Assembly: GCF_024138675.1 (NCBI RefSeq)
Contig: NZ_CP090959.1
Location: 2,697,501 to 2,761,500, forward strand
Direction: 5' to 3'
DNA length: 64,000 nucleotides
Origin: Simiduia sp. 21SJ11W-1
Lineage (GTDB): Bacteria > Pseudomonadota > Gammaproteobacteria > Pseudomonadales > Cellvibrionaceae
Shown here piece after piece: positions 18,231 to 26,822 of this stretch. The notes beneath the pieces are model-generated. The model did not search any database. It was not told the DNA's origin and saw only the letters and a program-made list of their open reading frames with translations. Every line of letters starts with the position of its first letter. The first letter of the stretch is position 1. A program made the translations under genes and the position numbers.

Positions 18231-18313
18231 GCCACGCTCCTTGCACGCCGGGCAGCAAACGGCCCGATGGGAAAATAGGAAAACCTAATACTAGCAACCC
18301 AGGCACCAAGGAG

Positions 18314-18349
18314 CACCCGCCCGGTTCACATTTACCAACCGGGCGGGTG
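18314..18349 (-). terminator. Strong hairpin, probable terminator
   Basis: CACCCGCCCGGTT (18314-18326) and AACCGGGCGGGTG (18337-18349) are perfect 13-bp arms around a 10-base loop. It lies just 7 bp beyond the stop of the 346-aa gene. There is no T-run, so it may act with Rho or simply protect the 3' end. Confidence 0.65.
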
Positions 18350-18356
18350 TAAAGGT

Positions 18357-19397
18357 TTATGCCGGTGGCGGGACTTCTTTGCGGAAGGATAGAGGGACGG
18401 GGCTTAAGTCAGCATCTGGGTGTACGAAGGTAACTGGGCCATCCGATGGAAAAGGGCCAGGCATAGCTCTTGTCGTTAGCAATGCGTCTATTACACCTGA
18501 CGCCTCTACGGCGGATACTTCATTTGGCTGATTGGGTTTTGGCCTGAATGAAAAGGCGCTGGCCCGCTTTAAAGCCGACTTCGCAAGGTAAACATACTCC
18601 GGCGAAGGAGATAACCTAGGGGCTGATTTTTTCAGCGATGCAGAGAGCATAGCTATGCCCGCTGCCAGTTTTGGGGTTGGTGTAATGGAAATACTTTTGA
18701 CAATTTCGTCAACAACCTCCTTAAACGGCTCCAGAGGGACGCGCTGATCTGCCCGAATGTAATTTCCTGCATTATTGACATTGCGCCATAGATGGCCTGC
18801 GATTCTTAGGTAACGGTTATCATCTATCGGGACAATATATTCAACATCATTAACTGAGTCCCTTAAATTGATAGACTCTTTGTAAAGCACAGGGCAACCG
18901 GACAAAATTGTCCAATGGCACCCCAACATATCCAGCTCCTTAGGAACGTGATAATCGTTCAAATCTCGATTACTTTCCGGAGCTAGCGAATAAGTTCTAT
19001 TTTTTGATAAAAAAGAAAATTCCTTTTGCAAACAATCAACTAATACTTTTGGGCAAAACAATGACTCATTTACGCCCAACCAAGGCGTTTCAATAAGCCG
19101 AATCGAAAAGCCCACACTCCCAACAGAGTGCGATATCAAAGGCACGCCCTTCATACTCCATGACGAACCAAACAAATCTACGAAGCGATTTACCAACTCA
19201 CCGAAAGTATTGAGAAGATCATCAAAAGCTTCAGATGTAGACTGAATTTCGGAATAATCAAAATCCGATGGTATATTTTCACCCTCTGGCTTCGGCGCCA
19301 AAAAACTAAGTGTGCACGTGGGTAATCTTATAGAATATTTTCGCGCACTATTAAATGAAGGCTTTGCCGGATTTTTTTCGCTTGAGAATGGCCACAT
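18357..19397 (-). CDS. Hypothetical protein, possible immunity partner
   Basis: A soluble protein of 346 residues with no signal peptide or membrane helix. It is rich in aromatic and Ser residues (FGSSWSMKGVPLISHSVGSV, FWRNVNNAGN-like loops) and ends in a Pro-rich tail (RKEVPPPA). It starts 4 bp after the stop of the 426-aa gene, with GGAAGAG inside that gene's end, so the two are co-translated. The coding sequence is markedly AT-rich (one sampled line is 37 per cent GC) compared with its neighbours, pointing to recent acquisition. I do not recognise the family. Small acidic or soluble genes directly after a composite toxin-like gene are often immunity proteins. That role is inference. Confidence 0.6.
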   Translation of the reverse strand: MWPFSSEKNPAKPSFNSARKYSIRLPTCTLSFLAPKPEGENIPSDFDYSEIQSTSEAFDDLLNTFGELVNRFVDLFGSSWSMKGVPLISHSVGSVGFSIRLIETPWLGVNESLFCPKVLVDCLQKEFSFLSKNRTYSLAPESNRDLNDYHVPKELDMLGCHWTILSGCPVLYKESINLRDSVNDVEYIVPIDDNRYLRIAGHLWRNVNNAGNYIRADQRVPLEPFKEVVDEIVKSISITPTPKLAAGIAMLSASLKKSAPRLSPSPEYVYLAKSALKRASAFSFRPKPNQPNEVSAVEASGVIDALLTTRAMPGPFPSDGPVTFVHPDADLSPVPLSFRKEVPPPA

Positions 19398-19401
19398 TCT
19401 A

Positions 19402-20682
19402 TTAATCTCTTCCTAGAAGTTTACCCAAGGATCTGTTCAACAGCTCTGCAGACGCCTGATCAGATCGGGTTTGATACTTGTTGGTTAAGGCTGGAATGCT
19501 ACTTGCAGCAAATTCCAATATCTTACCAGCAACTAAGGCGCTAGCAGCGGTTACTCCAAATCCAGACCAGGCAACTAAGGATCCAACAAAAATACCGTGA
19601 TTTTTAGTCGCCACGGAAAAAGCGTCATTGCCAAGCTGATATAACTTTCCTGGCCTTTGTTCTTTGGGCGTATCTTTCATCAAAACCGTCAGACTATTAC
19701 TTAGTCCAGAGAAGCCCAATTGGCCACCACCTACCGCATATCCAATACCAAACCCTGCATTCACCCACTGTGGCTCAGATATATCCATATTTAATTTTCT
19801 TCGATAGTTATCAGCAACCGCATGGCTTGTGGAGTTATCACTCAAAAAGATTGATTGCCGTTTCTGCAGGTCAACATTCTTGTTCGCAAGCAACTTCATG
19901 GCCTCAGTTAGCGTATAAGATCCTCCTCTGTGAGAGGTCCACTCTACCTTTAGCTGTTTGTTATGCGCCTCCTGCATATAGGCGGCCAATATAGCAGCTT
20001 CGTTTTCCTGATTATCGTTTTTTAGCACACTTATACTGTGCATAATCGATTCCCATCCGGCCTTTACTACACTTTTGCTTGGTGAGTAAAACAAGTGGTA
20101 GCCAGTGGCCTCTAACGCCCTTTCTTTGCTAGCACTGCCTCGACAAAGATGAGACGGCATAAAATTTGAAGCAGCCTTCATATCTTTAAAATACCCATTT
20201 ACCCCCACTTTGATTGCCGAATTATCAGGTACTGTAGAGAGATCAGGAAGCCACTGCTCGGCATCCCATTTTTCCTGTGATCGTGACTTTTCTTTGCGTA
20301 CCGACACCTTCCATAAACCGGCACGCTTTGCGTTTTTGACTTCCTGCTTCAAAAGCCGTATCTCAACAATCTCAATCGCCCCCTGCCCAAACACGCCGGG
20401 CACCACTTCGTACTCAATTTCAAACCCCGAGTGCACCAGGCAGCGGCGGCTTGGGCGGTGGGGTTGGTATTGGGCGTTGGGCAGGTCGCCGCCGGCGCGC
20501 AGGCGCTCTACGGCTTTGGTCATGCTGAGGGCGTGGTAGCCTTCTGAGGAGGGCTTGGCGGCCATGGCGTACATGGCATCAAGAATTTTACGTTGTTGCT
20601 GCCCCACCATCACGCTGGTGCCGGCGCCGCCGTTGAAATTGGGGGCTAAGGCCTGTGCTGGTGGAACCAATAGCGGGGGCAA
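19402..20682 (-). CDS. Composite protein, possible polymorphic toxin; start disrupted
   Basis: The open frame encodes up to 426 residues from TTG at 20682. The first third is strongly GC-rich (one line is 70 per cent). From about residue 95 the DNA becomes AT-richer, like the next gene. The N-part ends in FEIEYEVVPGVFGQGAIEIV, a beta-rich segment. The C-part has Gly-rich hydrophobic segments (GFGIGYAVGGGQLGFSGLSN and GIFVGSLVAWSGFGVTAASA) that could enter a membrane. No Shine-Dalgarno precedes the TTG. An ATG at 20704 with AAGGA is out of frame. Deleting one C from the CCCCC run (20686-20690) would join it as MNAQLPALPPLLVPP. So either a frameshift or a base error affects the start. The toxin role is inferred from architecture only. 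Confidence 0.55.
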   Translation of the reverse strand: MPPLLVPPAQALAPNFNGGAGTSVMVGQQQRKILDAMYAMAAKPSSEGYHALSMTKAVERLRAGGDLPNAQYQPHRPSRRCLVHSGFEIEYEVVPGVFGQGAIEIVEIRLLKQEVKNAKRAGLWKVSVRKEKSRSQEKWDAEQWLPDLSTVPDNSAIKVGVNGYFKDMKAASNFMPSHLCRGSASKERALEATGYHLFYSPSKSVVKAGWESIMHSISVLKNDNQENEAAILAAYMQEAHNKQLKVEWTSHRGGSYTLTEAMKLLANKNVDLQKRQSIFLSDNSTSHAVADNYRRKLNMDISEPQWVNAGFGIGYAVGGGQLGFSGLSNSLTVLMKDTPKEQRPGKLYQLGNDAFSVATKNHGIFVGSLVAWSGFGVTAASALVAGKILEFAASSIPALTNKYQTRSDQASAELLNRSLGKLLGRD

Positions 20683-20803
20683 CGCGGGGGAGTTGGGCGT
20701 TCATGGGCTTTCCTTGTCTTAAGCTGATCCTGACAAGGAGTGTATTTTCGGAGGATTGGGGTCTCAACCAAAAAGGCGGGTACAGGCGTGCCGTAAATTC
20801 CCG

Positions 20804-21769
20804 CTAGCGCGCCTTGAACTGCGCAGGCGTAATGCCCCGCCAGCGCTTGAAGGCTTTGGCAAAGCTGCGCTCGTCTGAAAAGCCCAAGCGCTCGGCGATA
20901 TCCATCACGTGGGTGCCGGCATCTAGCATTTGTTGGGCGAGTTTGGCGCGCACGTCGTCTTGCAGCAATTTAAAGCTGCCCCCTTCAAGGCCCAGCTTTC
21001 TATTTAAATGGCGCCCGCTCATGTGCAGCAGGTTGGCGATATCGTCTTTACCTAATGCGGGGTGCTCGCGAATTAAATCTGCCACGGCGCGTGAAAAATT
21101 GCTGCTGCTCAGGCGCGCCAGGGCTTCATCTGCCAGCACGCGCATGCGCTCGAACACCTGCGCATTGGCTTGCACCAAGGGCAGGTGTAGCTGGCTTTCC
21201 GAAAAGGTGAATACATCGGCAATTTGATTGTAGGCAATGGTGCAACCGGTAAGGGCTTGCGCCTGGGCCGGGTTGGCAGGCGCGCTGTGGGCAAAGGCTA
21301 TGCGCGCGGGCTGGAAGGCACCGCCGGTAAGCCAGCGGGTGAGCGCAATAGTGGCGCCCATTACTGCCGCCACCCGTTGTTCGCGGCAGGTTTCATATTG
21401 CGGTGCGTAGATCAACCGGCACTCGCCGCCGGCCTTGGCCAGGCTGAACTCGCCCCCCTCCCCCACTATGGGGTGGTAGTCAATGAGGGCGTCTAGCGCT
21501 TCGCCCAGGCAATCGCAGCTCATCAGTAAAAAGCCCACTACATCCAGGTTGCCAGGCTGCACATTCAGGCCTGCGCGCAGGCCAAACAACTCATCTTTAC
21601 TGGCAGCCACGCAGGCTTGCCACAGCTCATCTACCGAGGCCAGTGGCACGCGGTCTGTGGCGCTATGGCTGGCCAACCACTGCTGCACACTGGCGGGCAG
21701 CTCTTCGGCCTGCCCTTGCAAGGTGTTTAGAATGGCGCGGGTAAAATGGATGGTGACCGTTGCAGACAT
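20804..21769 (-). CDS. AraC-family transcriptional regulator
   Basis: A 321-residue regulator. The N-terminal about 200 residues fit the arabinose-binding-like domain of the OruR/ArgR-type AraC subgroup (PF12625), with GLNVQPGNLDVVGFLLMSCD and ALDALIDYHPIVGEGG. The C-terminal helix-turn-helix pair ends with IAERLGFSDERSFAKAFKRW then RGITPAQFKAR, the standard AraC signature. It is divergent from the flavin monooxygenase operon across a 154-bp gap. This is the usual layout for a local activator responding to the operon's substrate. Regulators of this subgroup often govern degradation of hydrophobic compounds. The ligand is unknown. Confidence 0.9.
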   Translation of the reverse strand: MSATVTIHFTRAILNTLQGQAEELPASVQQWLASHSATDRVPLASVDELWQACVAASKDELFGLRAGLNVQPGNLDVVGFLLMSCDCLGEALDALIDYHPIVGEGGEFSLAKAGGECRLIYAPQYETCREQRVAAVMGATIALTRWLTGGAFQPARIAFAHSAPANPAQAQALTGCTIAYNQIADVFTFSESQLHLPLVQANAQVFERMRVLADEALARLSSSNFSRAVADLIREHPALGKDDIANLLHMSGRHLNRKLGLEGGSFKLLQDDVRAKLAQQMLDAGTHVMDIAERLGFSDERSFAKAFKRWRGITPAQFKAR

Positions 21770-21861
21770 GGCCTTACAGGGTGCTCTTGTTATAGGCAGG
21801 CTCGGTGGCGTGTCCCGCTGGGTGAAATTTGGTCCCGTCTGGCGCCTGCCGGGCAGGGCGA

Positions 21862-21909
21862 GATTCGGTAAGGTTAAGAACTCACTATAACGAATAATAG
21901 AGCCGAATC
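21862..21909. promoter_or_regulatory. Inverted repeat flanking the monooxygenase operon promoter
   Basis: GATTCGG (21862-21868) and CCGAATC (21903-21909) form an inverted pair 34 bp apart, spanning the AT-rich stretch that most likely holds the promoter (around 21870-21900). They may be binding sites for the divergent AraC-type regulator, or pair in the RNA leader. GGAG before the ATG at 21924 overlaps the right arm's edge. Confidence 0.4.
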
Positions 21910-21923
21910 GGAGTTTACTGTTT

Positions 21924-23273
21924 ATGAATCATCAATACGCAGTGATTGGCGCAGGCCCCATGGGCCTTTGTACGGCGCGCCAGCTCAAGCGCTTTGGCAT
22001 ACCCTTTGTTGGCCTGGAGCTACACAGCGATGTGGGCGGCCTGTGGGATATTCAAAACCCCCACTCCACCATGTACCACACAGCCCACCTCATCAGCTCC
22101 AAGCAGATGACGGAATTTACCGATTTCCCCATGCCCGAAGGCACGGCCACCTTCCCCAAGCACGACGCCCTGTGCCAGTACTTTCAGGCCTATGCGCGCG
22201 CGTTTGATTTGTATAACCACTATGAATTCAATACCCGCGTGCTGGCGTGCACCCCTAACGAACAGGGTTGGGAAGTCACTACAGAACAAGGTGGCCTGCG
22301 CCAAACGCGCCAATTCAAAGGCGTACTTATAGCCACCGGCACCCTGCACAAACCCCTGCAACCGGCGCTGCCGGGGCAGTTTGAGGGCGAATTGATACAC
22401 GGCGCCCAGTACAAATCACCGGCGCAATTTGCCGGCAAGCGGGTGCTGATTCAGGGCTGCGGCAATAGCGCCTGCGACATGGCAGTAGATGCCGTACACC
22501 ACGCCGATTCGGTAGATATGAGCGTAAGGCGCGGCTATTACTTTCTGCCCAAGTTCATTATGGGCAAACCCACCGATACCTTAGGCGGTGCCATTAAATT
22601 ACCGCGCAGGCTAAAGCAGTGGCTGGATGCCAAGCTAATTCGCCTGATTATGGGCAAGCCCAGCCAATACGGCCTGCCAGACCCGGATTACCGCATGTAC
22701 GAATCTCACCCGGTGGTGAATTCGCTCATCTTGCACCACTTGGGCCACGGCGACATTACCGCCCGCGGCGACATCACCGCAGTTGCCGGCAAAACCGTCA
22801 CCTTTGCCGATGGGCGCCAGGCGGAATACGACATGATTCTGCAAGCCACCGGCTACCAGCTGCACTACCCTTTCATAAACCCCGCAGACCTTAACTGGCA
22901 GGGCGATGCACCGGCGCTTTACCTGAATGTATTTCATCCCGAGCGCCGCAATTTATTCATGATGGGCATGGTTGAAGCCACAGGCCTTGGCTGGCAGGGG
23001 CGCGACGAACAGGCAGAATTGGTGGCGCTTTATATTGCGCAATCTGAAAGCGGCAGCGCCAGTGCACAACAACTGCACGAAACCGTGCGCAAAAATGCAG
23101 GCCAGCGGGCCGATGGCGGCTACCAATATTTACAGCTCGCACGCATGGCCTACTACGTAGATAAAGCCACCTACCGCGCCGCCATTGCCCGGCATACCCG
23201 GGCACTAAAAGCGGATTGGCCAGCTATTAAACCGCTTCCGGCAAGCAAACTTAACACCGCGGGTAACGCCTGA
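21924..23273 (+). CDS. Flavin-containing monooxygenase (FMO/Baeyer-Villiger-like)
   Basis: A 449-residue flavoprotein. FAD-binding GAGPMG is at 8-13. GLELHSDVGGLWDIQNPHST is the typical class B monooxygenase segment. The NADPH-binding Rossmann motif GCGNSACDMA follows, and ILQATGYQ is the late FAD/NADP-site motif. These enzymes insert one oxygen atom into ketones, amines or sulfides using NADPH. It heads an operon of five genes joined by 1- to 11-base overlaps, divergent from an AraC regulator. Its stop TGA shares a base with the ATG of the transporter gene (TGATG). The operon mix suggests oxidation and breakdown of an imported organic acid or ketone. Confidence 0.88.
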   Translation: MNHQYAVIGAGPMGLCTARQLKRFGIPFVGLELHSDVGGLWDIQNPHSTMYHTAHLISSKQMTEFTDFPMPEGTATFPKHDALCQYFQAYARAFDLYNHYEFNTRVLACTPNEQGWEVTTEQGGLRQTRQFKGVLIATGTLHKPLQPALPGQFEGELIHGAQYKSPAQFAGKRVLIQGCGNSACDMAVDAVHHADSVDMSVRRGYYFLPKFIMGKPTDTLGGAIKLPRRLKQWLDAKLIRLIMGKPSQYGLPDPDYRMYESHPVVNSLILHHLGHGDITARGDITAVAGKTVTFADGRQAEYDMILQATGYQLHYPFINPADLNWQGDAPALYLNVFHPERRNLFMMGMVEATGLGWQGRDEQAELVALYIAQSESGSASAQQLHETVRKNAGQRADGGYQYLQLARMAYYVDKATYRAAIARHTRALKADWPAIKPLPASKLNTAGNA

Positions 23274-24178
23274 TGGAACCTACGCTGCACTTTGGCAGCG
23301 ACCAGGTGCTATTACTGAATTGCATTCTGGCGATTATGATTTTTGGCGTTTCTGTTACCCTTAAGCCCGCCGATTTCAGCCGCGTGGTGCGTGCGCCCAA
23401 AGCGCCGCTGGCCGGGCTTTTTGCGCAGTTTGTTTTGCTGCCTGCGCTCACCTGTGCCTTCACCTGGGTGCTGGATATTGAGCCCACCCTGGCCCTTGGC
23501 ATGATGCTGGTGGCGGCCTGCCCCGGTGGCACCTTTTCAAACATCATGACCTTTCTGGCGCGCGGCAATACCGCGGTATCTGTGAGCATGACGGCGGTTT
23601 CAAGCGTGGGCTCGGCGGTACTTACGCCCTTTAACTTTGCCTTGTATGCAAACCTAAACCCCAACACCCAGCCGCTGCTGCAAAGCATCGCCATGAACCC
23701 TGTGCACCTGGCGGGTTTGTTTTTTGGGGTGCTGATCATCCCACTGGTTCTCGGCATGATGTGTGGCCAACGTTGGCCCGCCTGGGCGCGCCGCACTGAG
23801 CCCGGATTTCGCGTTTTTTCAGTGGTGACTCTGGTGGGTTTTGTGGTGGTGGCCGTGGGCCAAAACCTCAATACGCTGATGAGTTACCTGGGCGTTTTGG
23901 TGGCGGTGGTGATTGGCCACAACACGCTTGCGTTGTTGATGGGTTACCTCAGCGCGCGCTTTGCCCAGCTCAATGAAGCCGATACCCGCGCCATCACCCT
24001 GGAGGTGGGCATCCAGAATTCAGGCTTGGCGCTGGCCATTTTATTTACCTTTTTTCCAAACCAAACCAGCATGATGGCGGTGGCGGCTTTTTGGGGCATT
24101 TGGCACCTGATCAGTGGCGGGCTTTTGAGCTGGCTTTGGAATCGCAAACCGGTGGGCGAGGTTTCCCGTGTCGAATAA
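23273..24178 (+). CDS. Bile acid:sodium symporter (BASS) family transporter
   Basis: A 301-residue membrane protein with about nine or ten helices. The family marker MLVAACPGGTFSNIMTFLAR plus GNTAVSVSMTAVSSV sits in the centre, and EVGIQNSGLALAI in the C-terminal half is the second conserved crossover motif. BASS proteins move bile acids, pyruvate, pantoate or other organic anions with sodium. It overlaps the FMO stop by one base and the epimerase start by 11 bases. It could bring in the substrate oxidised by the operon, which is inference. Confidence 0.88.
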   Translation: MEPTLHFGSDQVLLLNCILAIMIFGVSVTLKPADFSRVVRAPKAPLAGLFAQFVLLPALTCAFTWVLDIEPTLALGMMLVAACPGGTFSNIMTFLARGNTAVSVSMTAVSSVGSAVLTPFNFALYANLNPNTQPLLQSIAMNPVHLAGLFFGVLIIPLVLGMMCGQRWPAWARRTEPGFRVFSVVTLVGFVVVAVGQNLNTLMSYLGVLVAVVIGHNTLALLMGYLSARFAQLNEADTRAITLEVGIQNSGLALAILFTFFPNQTSMMAVAAFWGIWHLISGGLLSWLWNRKPVGEVSRVE

Positions 24179-25127
24179 ACGCATTTTAATTACCGGCGCG
24201 GCCGGCTATTTAGGCTCACAACTTGGCCAGCGGCTGCACGCGCAGCACACCGTAATTGGCACAGATATCCGCTCGCGCACCGATGTGGCCTTCCCTATTT
24301 TTCAGGTAGATATCCGAAGCCCCGAGTTACACAACATCATTGCCAATCATCGCATCACCCAGGTGGTGCACCTGGCCAGCATTGTTGAGCCCTCGGAAGA
24401 TACCGTGCGCGATTACGATATAGACGTCAATGGCACGCGCAACCTGCTGGCCGCGTGCGTGGCCCACGGGGTTCAACACATTACCGTCACAAGCTCGGGC
24501 GCGGCTTACGGTTATCACCCAGACAACCCGGCATGGCTAAAGGAAACCGATGCGCTGCGCGGCAACTCCGAATTTTCCTATGCCTTTCACAAACGCGAAG
24601 TTGAAAACCTTCTAGCCGATTACCGCGTGCGCGCACCAAGCCTGAAACAACTGATTTTCAGGCCAGGTACCGTGCTTGGCACCCACACCCAAAACATGAT
24701 TACCAAACTGTTTACCGGCCGCCGGCTGCTGGCCATTCAAGGTTCAGATTCGCCGTTTGTGTTTATTTGGGATCAGGACGTAGTGGCTGCAATTGAACAG
24801 GGCATCAACCAAAATCAGGCGGGAATTTTTAATATGGCAGGCGACGGCGCGCTCACTATGTCAGACATCGCCAGCCGCCTGGGCAAGCCTTTAATTGCAC
24901 TGCCAGCCTGGCTTGTTAAAGCCGCGCTCTCTGTTGGCAACGGCATGGGGCTCACCCGCTATGGCCCATCGCAAATCAATTTTTTACGCTACCGCCCGGT
25001 GCTGGATAACACCGCACTCAAGCAAGATTTTGGCTACACACCGCAAAAAACCTCAGCCGAGGTGTTTGAGTATTTTATGAGCCACGGCCAGGCGCTGCGC
25101 GCGGCAAGGCAACCCCATGAACGCTAG
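24168..25127 (+). CDS. NAD-dependent epimerase/dehydratase-family (extended SDR)
   Basis: A 319-residue extended SDR. The nucleotide motif is ITGAAGYLGSQL at the N-terminus. The active-site Ser lies in TVTSSGAAYG, and the Tyr and Lys lie in FSYAFHKREVE (YxxxK). Late segments IFRPGTVLGTHTQN and IFNMAGDGALTMSDIA are typical of the family. It starts with GTG 11 bases inside the transporter gene. Nucleotide-sugar, hydroxysteroid-like or ketone substrates are possible, and the operon context favours a small hydrophobic substrate. It overlaps the next SDR gene by 11 bases. Confidence 0.85.
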   Translation: MSNKRILITGAAGYLGSQLGQRLHAQHTVIGTDIRSRTDVAFPIFQVDIRSPELHNIIANHRITQVVHLASIVEPSEDTVRDYDIDVNGTRNLLAACVAHGVQHITVTSSGAAYGYHPDNPAWLKETDALRGNSEFSYAFHKREVENLLADYRVRAPSLKQLIFRPGTVLGTHTQNMITKLFTGRRLLAIQGSDSPFVFIWDQDVVAAIEQGINQNQAGIFNMAGDGALTMSDIASRLGKPLIALPAWLVKAALSVGNGMGLTRYGPSQINFLRYRPVLDNTALKQDFGYTPQKTSAEVFEYFMSHGQALRAARQPHER

Positions 25128-25917
25128 TGCAAAGCGCGTGGCCCTTGTTACGGGCGCAGCCAGCGGCCTGGGCTGGGCGCTGTGCCAACAGTTGGCGCCT
25201 CACTGCAGGCTGTTAATGACAGACATCAATGCACAATTGCTCACCGAGCGCGCCGCCACTCTCGGGGCGCGGGCACAGGCCGCAGACATCACCACCACCG
25301 AAGGTCAGGCGGTGCTACTTGGCTGCCTGCAATCGGATTTCGGGCAGCTTGATTATTTAATTAATTGCGCGGGCATTACCCACCGCTCGCTTGCGGCAAA
25401 TACCCGGCCCTGCGTGTTTCGCAAAGTGATGGCCGTAGACTACCAGGCACCGGTAGAACTCAGCCTGCAATGCTTGCCCCTGCTTAAACAAAGCCGCGGG
25501 AAAATTGTAAACATCAGCTCCATGGCGGGCTGGATGCCGGTGCTGGCACGCGCAGGCTACTGCGCGGCCAAAAGTGCGATGAACCAGTTTTTTGAAACCT
25601 TGCGCTGTGAAATCAAGCGCGATGGCATTCGGGTATTGATGGTATACCCAAGCTTTTTGGATACACCCATTGAAACCAACGCCTTGGGTGGCGACGGCAA
25701 CAAAGCCCGCCACCGGCGCTCGATGATTGGCAAAATGCGCTCGCCCGAATGGATGGCCGTGCGTATTTGGGCGGCCATGCAAACAGAACAAGAGCGGCTT
25801 TTTCCAGATGGTTTTACCCGCATGGCGAGCCTGCTATACGCCCTGGCGCCTGCGTTTTTCCTCAAGCGTATGAGCCAAAAATTTGCCTCAGAACTCAACC
25901 CGCCGGGAACCCTATGA
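25117..25917 (+). CDS. Classical short-chain dehydrogenase/reductase
   Basis: A 266-residue SDR with TGAASGLG (cofactor motif), NCAGI, catalytic Ser in NISSMAGWMP and the Tyr/Lys pair in YCAAKSAMNQF. The set is complete. It would oxidise or reduce an alcohol or ketone with NAD(P)H. A C-terminal amphipathic segment (MASLLYALAPAFFLKRMSQK) may attach it to the membrane, as in many lipid-acting SDRs. It overlaps the epimerase by 11 bases upstream and the TSUP gene by 4 bases (ATGA) downstream, so it is an internal operon member. Confidence 0.88.
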   Translation: MNASAKRVALVTGAASGLGWALCQQLAPHCRLLMTDINAQLLTERAATLGARAQAADITTTEGQAVLLGCLQSDFGQLDYLINCAGITHRSLAANTRPCVFRKVMAVDYQAPVELSLQCLPLLKQSRGKIVNISSMAGWMPVLARAGYCAAKSAMNQFFETLRCEIKRDGIRVLMVYPSFLDTPIETNALGGDGNKARHRRSMIGKMRSPEWMAVRIWAAMQTEQERLFPDGFTRMASLLYALAPAFFLKRMSQKFASELNPPGTL

Positions 25918-26645
25918 CTGCCGTATTGCTGGGCCTGTTTATCCTTTTAAGCTACACCATTGAAGCCATGACGGGCTTCGGCTCTATTGTGATTGCGCTC
26001 TCACTGGGTGCGATGTTTCTGCCCATAGACACATTGCTACCCATTCTGGTGCCGTTGAATCTTGGCCTTTCCGGCTTTTTGGTGATCACCCAGCGCCGGC
26101 ACATTCAATGGCCCATGCTGTTAAAAGTTATTGCGCCTTTGATGGTTGCCGGCACAGTGCTGGGCACCTGGCTCAGGCCCGCCATTGGCAATCAGGAACT
26201 GGCCACACTATTGGCTCTGGTAGTGGCGAGCTTTGGCGCACGCGAATTGTGGAAGGCGCACAAACAGCGCCCTGAAAAACCCCACGGGCGCACACTGAAC
26301 CAGTTGCTAATTGGTGGCGCGGGCATTACCCACGGGCTTTTTGCCTCCGGCGGGCCACTGCTGGTGTTTGCGCTGGCCGGCGGCCAACTAAACAAGGCGC
26401 AATTGCGCGCAACGCTGTTATGCGTGTGGTTTAGCTTGAACTTGCTGCTAACCCTCATTTTTGCCTGGCAAGGCAAGTTGCAGGCAGCGCTACCGGATAT
26501 TTTGCTGTACACGCCCATGGTTTTGGGCGGGTTATTTATTGGGGATTACCTGCACCACCGGGTAGCAGAGCAACAGTTTCGCCAATGGGTGTACGGTGTT
26601 CTCACGGTCATTGGCATTATGCTGCTGATACGTGCGTCGCTTTGA
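25914..26645 (+). CDS. TSUP (TauE/SafE) family membrane transporter
   Basis: A 243-residue membrane protein with about seven or eight helices. The opening SYTIEAMTGFGSIVIALSLG and the second half GITHGLFASGGPLLVFALAG are the paired TSUP repeats. Members export sulfoacetate, sulfite or other organic anions. I chose the ATG at 25914, which overlaps the SDR stop as ATGA. A longer in-frame extension would lie wholly inside the SDR gene. As last gene of the operon it may export a sulfur-containing or anionic end product. Confidence 0.85.
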   Translation: MTAVLLGLFILLSYTIEAMTGFGSIVIALSLGAMFLPIDTLLPILVPLNLGLSGFLVITQRRHIQWPMLLKVIAPLMVAGTVLGTWLRPAIGNQELATLLALVVASFGARELWKAHKQRPEKPHGRTLNQLLIGGAGITHGLFASGGPLLVFALAGGQLNKAQLRATLLCVWFSLNLLLTLIFAWQGKLQAALPDILLYTPMVLGGLFIGDYLHHRVAEQQFRQWVYGVLTVIGIMLLIRASL

Positions 26646-26822
26646 TGCAAAAAACACGGTTTTGCACCAAAGAGCACCGTTGAAACCCCTTAGCTCCCAC
26701 AGCCTGGCGGCCCATCTGTTAGCCTGGCGCCGGTTCATCGGTTGGCAATAAAAACAGGCTAGCTGGTACACCCTTTGCATTATCCTGAATATCCATTCAC
26801 CCGGTTTCAGGATTTACATACC

